Shown here: one piece after another, positions 1-6,027 of the stretch | How the letters are laid out: each line of letters opens with the position of its first letter | Numbering within the stretch: the stretch's first letter is position 1 | Source of the DNA: Octadecabacter sp. | Lineage (GTDB): Bacteria; Pseudomonadota; Alphaproteobacteria; Rhodobacterales; Rhodobacteraceae | Length of the DNA stretch: 6,573 nucleotides | Assembly (NCBI GenBank): GCA_018500065.2 | Contig: JAHBAO020000109.1 | Location: forward strand, 1-6,573 | Reading direction: 5' to 3' | The notes under the pieces: generated by a model | The model's database searches: none | What the model was told of the DNA's origin: nothing | Seen by the model: the letters and a program-made list of their open reading frames with translations, nothing else | Position numbers and translations under genes: made by a program

Positions 1-428
1 CCGTGATCTTTCGTGCGGTGCAGGGAATTGCCGCTGAACACGGCGAAGACCCCATGACTGTTGAAACCCGCGCACAGTGTTTGCAGGTTTTTGGCAAAGG
101 TGGTCCGGGAGATGAAGATGATGGCGTTGACACAACGTTTATCGGTGCGCGCATCGGACTGTCAGGTGCGGCGGTGAATAACCTGATCAACAAAGTCGCA
201 CCGCAGTTTGCCGCTGTATTGGGTCAAAAACTAGCCGCCCAAACGGTTCCTATCTTGGGCGCCGCGGCGGGTGCTGGCACAAACTATACCTTCGTCACTT
301 ACTATACTGAAATCGCCCATGTGCATTTCGGGCTGCGCAAACTCGCGCGGATCTATGGCACGGATCACGTCGCGGATGCGTTCACACAAGAGGCGGTGAA
401 ATTGAAAAGTCCGCTGCTGCGCGCTTAA
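1..428 (+). CDS. EcsC-family protein, C-terminal part (5' truncated by window edge)
   Basis: About 141 codons are visible, ending in TAA at 426-428. The frame is open at the left edge. The first available start is a GTG at position 3, but the protein begins abruptly inside a helix and EcsC proteins are usually over 200 residues, so I treat this as the C-terminal half of a longer gene. The family signature is the pattern of an 'AEHGEDP' turn (residues 11-17), a 'CLQVFGKGG' segment (26-34), a long helix ending in 'VLGQKLAAQTVPILGAAAG' (72-90), then 'NYTFVTYYTEIAHVHFGLRKL' split across 94-114. The glycine/alanine-rich stretch near 82-92 is apolar enough to contact a membrane, but no clear transmembrane helix is present. 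EcsC is named after a gene beside an ABC transporter in Bacillus; its biochemical function is unknown. The gene converges on ptsP and overlaps it by four bases. Nothing here shows a functional link to ptsP. Confidence 0.8.
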   Translation, partial: VIFRAVQGIAAEHGEDPMTVETRAQCLQVFGKGGPGDEDDGVDTTFIGARIGLSGAAVNNLINKVAPQFAAVLGQKLAAQTVPILGAAAGAGTNYTFVTYYTEIAHVHFGLRKLARIYGTDHVADAFTQEAVKLKSPLLRA

Positions 429-2668
429 ATCTTTTTGCGGATGTAATCCATGACTGCGTCGCGAACAGATTGATCCCCCCGCGCGCGCGATTCATCAATG
501 ACAGTTTTCACATCATCCAGATTTAGCCGCCGCAACAGATGTTTAACCGGCCCAATCGAGGCAGGACGCATCGAAAGGTTGCGCAATCCAAGTGCGGCGA
601 AAACAACCGCTTCAATCGGGCGGCCTGCGTCTTCGCCGCAAAAGCTTGCCGATGTGCCGTGCGCATTGCACCGCGCAATCAGCTGTTCCAAAAAGCTCAG
701 GAAACTGACGTTGAGTGTGTCATAGCGACGGCGGACACGTTCGTTTTCACGGTCTGCGGCAAAGAAAAATTGTTTCAGATCGTTGCCGCCGATCGAAATA
801 AAATCAACCTCTTGGAAGAACACATCCGGCGCGAACGCAAGGCTTGGCGTTTCTAGCATCGCGCCAACTTCAACCGATGACGGTAACGGATGCCCAAGAA
901 TACGCTCACGTTCCATCGCTTTGTCAAATTCGGCCCGCGCCATGCGGTATTCTTCCAACTGGGCGACGAACGGGAACATCACCGTCAACGGCCGCCCGTT
1001 CGCAGCGCGAATAAGCGCCTGCAACTGCATGCGCAACACGCCCGGCTTTTCGAGGCCAACACGGATCGCGCGCCAGCCCATCGCAGGGTTGGGTTCATCG
1101 TTGGGCTTCATGTAGGACAACACTTTGTCCGACCCGATATCCAGCGTGCGAAATGCAACGCGCTGGCCCTTCGCTGCATCCATAACACGCGTGTAAAGCG
1201 CTGATAACTCGGCACGTTTTGGCATTTTGCTGCGAACAAGAAACTGAAGTTCGGTCCGGAACAACCCAACACCCTCAGCGCCCGAACTTGGCAGCGACGG
1301 CAAATCGGCCATCAAACCAGCGTTCATATTCAGGGAAATCACCTTCCCGCACAGCGATTGCGCAGGTAAATCGCGGATGCTGGCGTAGCGTTCTTGCGCC
1401 GCAGTCTGCATCGCGATTTTGTCGTTAAACGCAGCCTTAACCGTGTCATCGGGTCGCAAGTGCGCGATGCCCTGTTCCCCGTCCACCAAAATCTGATCGC
1501 CGTTCAGTGCTTGCGCCGTAATTTCGGCAGCGCGGATCACCAGCGGGATCGCCCAAGCCCGCGCAACAATCGCTGCGTGGCTGCCAACAGACCCTTCTTC
1601 AAGAACGATGCCTTTAATTTTCTTGCCGTATTCCAGCAATTCACCTGGGCCGATGTTGCGGGCGACAAGAACCGGATTATCCGGCATCTCCGCACCCGTC
1701 GCATGACCGCCCTGCCCCGTCAAAATGCGTAGCAACCGGTTGGACAGATCATCAAGGTCGTGAAGACGATCACGCAGGTAGCTATCGGCGGATTGCATCC
1801 GCGTGCGGGCTAGGGATTGCTCTTTTTCCACGGCGGCTTCGGCGGAAAGACCTTGGTCAATGTCTGCCTCCATCCGTTTCATCCAACCGCGTGAGTTGGC
1901 AAACATGCGGTAGGCTTCAAGCACCTGTTTCTGGTCGTTGTTCACCGTCGCCGTCTGCGTCAGCATTTCATCAACCGATATGCGCAAGGAATCGACGGCT
2001 TCGCGCAGGCGTGCCAGCTCTACTTCTGGGTCGTCGGCAACCACGTTGGTCACGACAACGCGCGGCTCGTGCAAATAGACTGTGCCGCCTGCGACCCCTT
2101 CTTGGCCGACCAACCCTTTGAACATAATGGGTTCTTGATGGCGCGCACGCATGGCAGCACCTTCACCCGTAAAAGCACCAAGTTCATTCATCTCGGCCAA
2201 AACCATCGCAACGACTTCGAGGGCATAAACTTCGTCAGCCGTGTATTCTCTGGATTCGCGGCTTTGGACGACCAGAACGCCCATCGTTTCGCCGACGCGT
2301 TGCACCGGAATACCGCAAAAACTGGAATACCGTTCTTCACCGGTTTCTGGCATGTACCGAAACCCACGCTCTGACGGCGCATCGGCTGTGTTAATGACGC
2401 GGCGGGATCTGGCGACGCGCCCAACAAGCCCCTCGCCCAAGCGCATCCGCGTTTCGTGCACCGCCTCTTGCTTTAGTCCTTCAGTCGCGCAGAGTTCAAG
2501 CGTTTCGGCATCGCGGAAAAGGTATATGGAACACACCTCGGCGCTCATTGAGCTGGCAATAAGGCGCACGATTTCGTCCAAGCGTGCTTGGCCTGCCTCA
2601 CCGCTTGCCATCACGTCACGCAGACGCACCAACAGCTTGCGGCTCTCAGTCTCAAAACCTTGTGGCAT
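425..2668 (-). CDS. ptsP: Phosphoenolpyruvate--protein phosphotransferase PtsP (nitrogen-PTS enzyme I, EI-Ntr)
   Basis: A cytoplasmic enzyme that takes phosphate from phosphoenolpyruvate on a histidine and passes it to NPr (PtsO), which feeds regulatory EIIA-Ntr rather than sugar uptake. The 747 residues match the usual length of about 750. Domain order: GAF sensor (about 20-165), the domain that separates EI-Ntr from sugar EI and that binds glutamine in Sinorhizobium; the NPr-binding/PEP N-terminal helices (about 185-315); the phosphohistidine domain (about 330-405) with His364 in 'GSHAAIVAR'; the PEP-binding barrel (about 440-715) with 'GLFRTELQF' (468-476), 'RTLDIGSDK' (507-515), 'NPAMGWRAIR' (527-536), 'SIGGNDLKQ' (625-633) and catalytic Cys677 in 'CGEDAGRP'. 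Start: ATG at 2668, with GGGGGA just upstream and PQGFETESRKLL following, as expected at the family's N-terminus. The residues before His364 depart from the usual signature (see findings). A 96-bp gap separates it from the upstream GNAT gene, so it may be cotranscribed with lysC. No convincing promoter or terminator is visible. Confidence 0.97.
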   Translation of the reverse strand: MPQGFETESRKLLVRLRDVMASGEAGQARLDEIVRLIASSMSAEVCSIYLFRDAETLELCATEGLKQEAVHETRMRLGEGLVGRVARSRRVINTADAPSERGFRYMPETGEERYSSFCGIPVQRVGETMGVLVVQSRESREYTADEVYALEVVAMVLAEMNELGAFTGEGAAMRARHQEPIMFKGLVGQEGVAGGTVYLHEPRVVVTNVVADDPEVELARLREAVDSLRISVDEMLTQTATVNNDQKQVLEAYRMFANSRGWMKRMEADIDQGLSAEAAVEKEQSLARTRMQSADSYLRDRLHDLDDLSNRLLRILTGQGGHATGAEMPDNPVLVARNIGPGELLEYGKKIKGIVLEEGSVGSHAAIVARAWAIPLVIRAAEITAQALNGDQILVDGEQGIAHLRPDDTVKAAFNDKIAMQTAAQERYASIRDLPAQSLCGKVISLNMNAGLMADLPSLPSSGAEGVGLFRTELQFLVRSKMPKRAELSALYTRVMDAAKGQRVAFRTLDIGSDKVLSYMKPNDEPNPAMGWRAIRVGLEKPGVLRMQLQALIRAANGRPLTVMFPFVAQLEEYRMARAEFDKAMERERILGHPLPSSVEVGAMLETPSLAFAPDVFFQEVDFISIGGNDLKQFFFAADRENERVRRRYDTLNVSFLSFLEQLIARCNAHGTSASFCGEDAGRPIEAVVFAALGLRNLSMRPASIGPVKHLLRRLNLDDVKTVIDESRARGDQSVRDAVMDYIRKKI

Positions 2669-2764
2669 TTAGTCCCCCAGCGCCTTCGACCAAGAGACTA
2701 CAGGCCCTCACGCGGCGTCGCAATGGGGATAAACACGCAGTAGTTGTGTTAAACTGCCTGAATT

Positions 2765-3208
2765 TCAGACGTTTAGATCGTAAGTGACCCAAGATGTTTC
2801 ATTGGCGATCTTGTCATAAAGGCCCCGCGCACGCGCGTTGTCCCTGGCGGTGATCCAGCGAACAACACTGTGGCCATCTGCCTTTGCTTTGTCGCGTACC
2901 GCGTCAATAAGCGCACCAGCCGCGCCCGTTCCGCGGGCGTCTGGGGACACAAACAAGTCATCCAAAAACAGACCTGTCGCAGCCGCCAAGGGCCGCGCAA
3001 AAATCCGGTAGTGGGTTATACCAACAAGTTTTCCATCAAGCGCCGCGCAAAATCCGTTCACCTCATGGGCGTTGGTCGTCAGCCATTCGAAAACCCGTTC
3101 GCGCATATCAGCTGTTTGATCGACGCCGTAAAATTCAGCATAGGCTTGGTACAATTCATCCCATGCAGCGTGATCCGCCAATACGATGGGGCGAACGACC
3201 AGGCTCAT
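2765..3208 (-). CDS. GNAT-family N-acetyltransferase, translationally coupled to lysC
   Basis: A single-domain GNAT of 147 residues, expected to move an acetyl group from acetyl-CoA to an amine. The N-terminal 'VRPIVLADHAAWDELYQAY' (5-23) is the usual first strand and helix. 'FLDDLFVSPDARGTGAAGAL' (81-100) holds strand beta-4 and the pyrophosphate-binding loop (Arg92-Gly-Thr-Gly95-Ala). 'WITARDNARARGLYDK' (118-133) holds the Asn and Tyr of motif B, where the Tyr commonly acts as general acid. The 'LDDLFVSP' and 'DNxxARxLYxK' pattern resembles the diamine/spermidine acetyltransferase branch, but the substrate cannot be read from sequence. The start is set by overlap: its ATG (3208-3206) shares two bases with the lysC TGA (3207-3205), and the sequence upstream has no good Shine-Dalgarno, so translation probably depends on ribosomes finishing lysC. 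A role touching lysine metabolism or LysC is only a guess from this coupling. Confidence 0.9.
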   Translation of the reverse strand: MSLVVRPIVLADHAAWDELYQAYAEFYGVDQTADMRERVFEWLTTNAHEVNGFCAALDGKLVGITHYRIFARPLAAATGLFLDDLFVSPDARGTGAAGALIDAVRDKAKADGHSVVRWITARDNARARGLYDKIANETSWVTYDLNV

Positions 3209-4443
3209 GCCGCTTTTTCTAACTCAAACGCGTCGTGCAGCGCCTGCACCGCAAGCTCCATGTACTTGCGATCAATCAGCACTGACGTTTTAATTTCAGA
3301 TGTTGTGATAACTTTGATGTTGATGCCTTCATCACGCAACGTAGAGAACATCTTCGCCGCGACACCCGCGTGTGAGCGCATGCCGATGCCAACGATAGAC
3401 ACCTTCGCAACATCCGTATCCGCAACGAGATCATGAAAATTGATGTCGTCCTTCGCCTTGGCTTCATCCATCGCCTTTTGCGCGCGCTTCACTTGGTCAA
3501 TCGGGCAAGAGAACGTCATATCCGTGCGTCCCTCCTCCGAAATGTTTTGAACGATCATATCGACATTCACACCCGCTTCGGCCAGTGGCCCGAAGATCGC
3601 GGCGGCTATACCGGGGCGATCCGCCACCGAAATCAGCGTCATCTTTGCTTCGTCACGGCTGAACGCCACGCCCGCTACTACATTGGATTCCATGATTTCT
3701 TCCTCCGCACAGACGAGCGTTCCGGCTTCGTCAGATTGTTCTTCAAATGATGATAGCACGCGCAAGCGCACTTTGTAGCGCATGGCCAGTTCAACGCTGC
3801 GTGTCTGCAAGACCTTCGCGCCAAGGGATGCCAGTTCCAGCATTTCCTCAAACGCGATCTTGTCAAGTTTGCGTGCCTTGTCGGTGACGCGCGGGTCAGT
3901 CGTGTAGACACCGTCAACGTCGGTATAAATATCGCAACGGTCCGCTTCAAACGCCGCCGCAAACGCAACCGCAGTCGTATCAGACCCGCCGCGCCCCAAC
4001 GTCGTGATACGCCCTTCGGGACTAACCCCTTGGAAACCCGCAACAACCGCTACTTTCATACCTTCACCGAACTTCGCAGTGATGTTGTCTGTGGGAATTT
4101 CTTCAATCCGCGCGGATGAATGCGCAGACGTTGTCATAACCGGAACCTGCCAGCCCTGCCAGCTGCGCGCAGGTACGTCCATTTCCTGCAACGTCAGCGC
4201 CATCAGACCCGCCGTTACATTCTCACCAGAACTCACAATCGCGTCGTATTCACGCGCATCATAAAGCGGCGAAGTGTCGTTCACGAACCCGACCAGTTTG
4301 TTCGTCTCACCGGACATCGCCGACACGATAACGATCACATCATAGCCCTTGGACACCTCAACGCCGACCTTCTTGGCCGCCCGTTTGATCTTGTCCACGG
4401 TGGCCACGGATGTGCCGCCGAATTTCATCACCAGAACTGGCAT
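3205..4443 (-). CDS. lysC: Aspartate kinase (aspartokinase), feedback-regulated type with two ACT domains
   Basis: Phosphorylates L-aspartate with ATP to aspartyl-4-phosphate, the first step to lysine, diaminopimelate, threonine, methionine and isoleucine. The 412 residues match the monofunctional aspartokinase length. The amino-acid kinase domain (1 to about 245) shows 'KFGGTSV' (7-13), 'SSGEN' (71-75), 'GFQG' (137-140) and 'TTLGRGGSDTTA' (147-158, nucleotide and aspartate site), then 'YTDVDGVYTTDPR' (173-185). Two ACT domains follow (about 265-330 and 347-410), with 'ADRPGIAAAIFGPLAEAGVN' (274-293) and 'TTSEIKTSVLI' (380-390); these bind lysine and/or threonine as inhibitors in the family. 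Start: ATG at 4443, with AGGA six bases upstream and 'MPVLVMKFGG' exactly as expected. It overlaps the downstream GNAT gene by ATGA. The upstream gap is too short for a lysine riboswitch. An internal start with a strong ribosome site could yield a separate regulatory subunit. Confidence 0.98.
   Translation of the reverse strand: MPVLVMKFGGTSVATVDKIKRAAKKVGVEVSKGYDVIVIVSAMSGETNKLVGFVNDTSPLYDAREYDAIVSSGENVTAGLMALTLQEMDVPARSWQGWQVPVMTTSAHSSARIEEIPTDNITAKFGEGMKVAVVAGFQGVSPEGRITTLGRGGSDTTAVAFAAAFEADRCDIYTDVDGVYTTDPRVTDKARKLDKIAFEEMLELASLGAKVLQTRSVELAMRYKVRLRVLSSFEEQSDEAGTLVCAEEEIMESNVVAGVAFSRDEAKMTLISVADRPGIAAAIFGPLAEAGVNVDMIVQNISEEGRTDMTFSCPIDQVKRAQKAMDEAKAKDDINFHDLVADTDVAKVSIVGIGMRSHAGVAAKMFSTLRDEGINIKVITTSEIKTSVLIDRKYMELAVQALHDAFELEKAA
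3691..3706 (-). promoter_or_regulatory. Candidate internal ribosome binding site and ATG for a LysC beta (ACT-only) subunit
   Basis: Within lysC, the - strand reads GGAGG (3706-3702), eight bases, then an in-frame ATG (3693-3691) encoding Met251. This Met lies in the linker between the kinase domain and the first ACT domain. Starting here would give a 162-residue protein ending at 3205 that holds both ACT domains and nothing else. Corynebacterium glutamicum and Bacillus subtilis make such a beta subunit from an internal start at nearly the same place, forming alpha2-beta2 enzymes. The GGAGG also encodes part of an 'AEEE' stretch, so it could be chance. The site is stronger than that of the full-length gene. 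Confidence 0.4.
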
Positions 4444-4472
4444 ACTCTGTCCTTAGTTTCTTAGTCCGCGTC

Positions 4473-4501
4473 GTCATACGGCGCACGCTCAAGCGACGCA
4501 A
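4473..4501 (-). promoter_or_regulatory. Candidate sigma-70-type promoter for lysC
   Basis: On the - strand, TTGCGT (4501-4496) and TATGAC (4478-4473) are separated by exactly 17 bases. TTG is the best-kept part of the -35 box in alphaproteobacteria, and TATGAC matches the -10 consensus at four of six positions. Transcription would start near 4466, leaving a leader of about 20-25 bases. The hexamer CTTAGT (+ strand sense) occurs twice with an 8-bp period at 4452-4457 and 4460-4465, in this short leader. lysC could also be read through from the upstream oxidoreductase gene, only 68 bp away. Confidence 0.35.
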
Positions 4502-4511
4502 GGTCAGGCCC

Positions 4512-5930
4512 CTATTTGGCCCGCAAAACCGCGCCCGGATTCATGATCCCACGCGGATCAAGAGCATCTTTGATGGCGCGCATCATCGCCAGTTTTGCCG
4601 GGTCGCCATAGGTTTCAAGATCCTGCACCTTCAGCCGCCCAATTCCATGTTCAGCACTGACCGAACCGCCAAACGAATGCGCCAGATCGTGCACAGCCGC
4701 TTTAATCGCATCGCGCAGATCAACATATTCTGCACGGTTGCGCCCCTCAGGGGGGAACACGTTGTAGTGCAGGTTTCCATCCCCAAGATGCCCAAAACAA
4801 TTGATCCGAAAGTCACCAGTCTTGGCTAGGATCGCAGGGGCTTTCTCAATGAAATCAGGCACACAAGAAATCGGCACCGAAATATCATGCGACGAGATGG
4901 ACCCGACGCGTTTGTTCGCCTCAGGAATAGTCTCACGTATGTCCCAAAGCGCCTGCGCCTGCTGGCCCGATTGCGCAATTACCCCATCAAGTACCAAACC
5001 GCCCGCCGCCTCAAACAGTGCCTCCAACGCTTCCTGTGGTGACTGGCCTTTCGGCAATCCAACCTTCATCAAAACCGACCACTCCGGCGTCTGCGCAAAC
5101 GGGCGCTTGTGGTCCATCTCGACCTCAGCCAGAAAATCAAAGCCCTGCCGGTGGATCAATTCAAACGCCGAAATCGTCTCGCCAAGACGCTCGCCCGCCA
5201 GGGCCAATAGCGACACGGCGGCTGCTGGCGTTGGCACTACAAACATCGCCGTCGCCTCCTCAGCAGGGCGCGGCATCATCCGCAAAGACGCACCCGTGAT
5301 AACCCCAAGTGATCCCTCCGATCCAATCATCAGATCACGCAGATCATACCCCGTGTTGTCTTTGCGCAGGCGGCTCATACCGTTCCAGATGGTGCCATCG
5401 GCCAACACGACCTCGACCCCCAAACATTGCGTGCGCGCGTTGCCATAACGGATCACATTCAATCCGCCCGCATTGGTCGCCAATAACCCGCCGATCCGCG
5501 CAGAGCCTTGTGACGCCAATGACAGCGGAAACAACCGCCCAGCATCCGTCGCCGCCACTTGCACGTCCTGCAAAATAACACCTGCATCGACCTCAATCAC
5601 ATTTTCATTTGGATAGACCGCGCGAATGCTATTCATCCGCGCCAGCGACAACACGACAGGCACAGGCCCGCCTTCAAGCACTTGCCCGCCGACCAATCCG
5701 GTCCCCCCCGAATACGGGATTACAGGAACTGCGGCCTCAAAACACGCCGCCAAAAGTGCCGAAACCTCATCCGTTGTGGCAGGCGACACAACAACGCCCT
5801 GCCCTGTCCAGCGTCCTCTCGGCTCTATTAAGAAACCCGCAGGGTCCGCTGTGAATGCCACGTCTGGAAGAACAGTACGCAACCGCTCAACAAAAGCCGC
5901 GTCCGCAGAATTCAACGCCATCTCAGCCAT
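4512..5930 (-). CDS. FAD-dependent 2-hydroxyacid dehydrogenase (D-2-hydroxyglutarate / D-lactate dehydrogenase family)
   Basis: A cytoplasmic flavoenzyme of 472 residues with no signal peptide or membrane segment. The FAD-binding (PCMH/VAO) domain spans about 42-222, with the FAD pyrophosphate loop 'YSGGTGLVGGQ' (73-83), 'LSLARMNSIR' (94-103), 'GGLLATNAGGLNVIRYG' (147-163) and 'RKDNTGYDLRDLMIGSEGSLG' split across 189-209. The FAD-oxidase C-terminal domain (about 225-468) has the metal and substrate motif 'GHLGDGNLHYN' (380-390; His381, His388, Asn390), 'SAEHGIG' (425-431; Glu427, His428) and the closing 'DPRGIMNPG' (458-466). The motif set is closest to D-2-hydroxyglutarate dehydrogenase, which recycles the by-product of SerA; D-lactate and glycolate oxidase subunits (GlcD) are related alternatives. 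Two substrate-site positions differ from the human enzyme (see findings), so the substrate is uncertain. Start: ATG at 5930, with AAAGG eight bases upstream; an in-frame ATG three codons later is possible. The stop is TAG. It lies 68 bp upstream of lysC in the same direction. Confidence 0.9.
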   Translation of the reverse strand: MAEMALNSADAAFVERLRTVLPDVAFTADPAGFLIEPRGRWTGQGVVVSPATTDEVSALLAACFEAAVPVIPYSGGTGLVGGQVLEGGPVPVVLSLARMNSIRAVYPNENVIEVDAGVILQDVQVAATDAGRLFPLSLASQGSARIGGLLATNAGGLNVIRYGNARTQCLGVEVVLADGTIWNGMSRLRKDNTGYDLRDLMIGSEGSLGVITGASLRMMPRPAEEATAMFVVPTPAAAVSLLALAGERLGETISAFELIHRQGFDFLAEVEMDHKRPFAQTPEWSVLMKVGLPKGQSPQEALEALFEAAGGLVLDGVIAQSGQQAQALWDIRETIPEANKRVGSISSHDISVPISCVPDFIEKAPAILAKTGDFRINCFGHLGDGNLHYNVFPPEGRNRAEYVDLRDAIKAAVHDLAHSFGGSVSAEHGIGRLKVQDLETYGDPAKLAMMRAIKDALDPRGIMNPGAVLRAK

Positions 5931-5950
5931 CCAGTTTGCCTTTGTTTTCT

Positions 5951-5996
5951 AAATATCCTGGGGGGAGTCGCTTGCGACGGGGGGCTAGCCCCCCCC
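5951..5996. repeat. Palindromic G/C-tract intergenic element (G6-hairpin-G6-CTAG-C8)
   Basis: In the gap between the two rightmost - strand genes, the + strand reads AAATATCCT, then G6 (5960-5965), A, a 12-base perfect inverted repeat GTCG-CTTG-CGAC (5967-5978), G6 (5979-5984), CTAG (5985-5988) and C8 (5989-5996). GGGGGGCTAGCCCCCC (5979-5994) is a perfect 16-bp palindrome. The C8 tract can pair with either G6 tract, so two competing folds are possible on either strand. From memory it resembles a short AAATATCC plus G-run/C-run element found between genes in Rhodobacteraceae; I cannot confirm copies here, as only one lies in the window. On the - strand it follows the acetyltransferase gene without a run of U, so it could slow polymerase or protect a 3' end but is not a textbook terminator. 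Confidence 0.6.
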
Positions 5997-6027
5997 TAAA
6001 CGCCCGCGGCACGCGCTAAGCGTAAGC

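Noticed and set aside
405..436. Bidirectional intrinsic terminator at the EcsC/ptsP junction
   Set aside because: The AAAAG/CTTTT arms are short and AT-only, enclose 21 bases, and lack a GC-rich stem adjacent to the U-run.
2241..2672. A 143-codon + strand frame antisense to the ptsP 5' end
   Set aside because: Its Ser/Arg/Thr-rich composition mirrors the GAF-domain codons of ptsP; no independent support.
2695..2723. Promoter for ptsP: TTGCGA and TAGTCT with a 17-bp spacer on the - strand
   Set aside because: Spacing is right but the -10 box matches consensus at only three of six positions; not distinguishable from chance without transcript data.
2870..3436. A 188-codon open frame on the + strand across the GNAT/lysC junction
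   Set aside because: It is antisense to two well-supported genes and has no recognisable domain; an artefact of low stop-codon frequency in GC-rich DNA.
4444..4511. Lysine riboswitch or attenuator upstream of lysC
   Set aside because: The gap is only 68 bp, far shorter than an L-box, and shows no multi-helix fold or leader peptide rich in Lys or Thr codons.
4801..5448. A 215-codon open frame on the + strand, opposite the FAD-dependent dehydrogenase
   Set aside because: It lies wholly antisense to a gene with clear family motifs, is rich in Ser, Arg and Pro as expected of an opposite-strand frame, and shows no recognisable domain.
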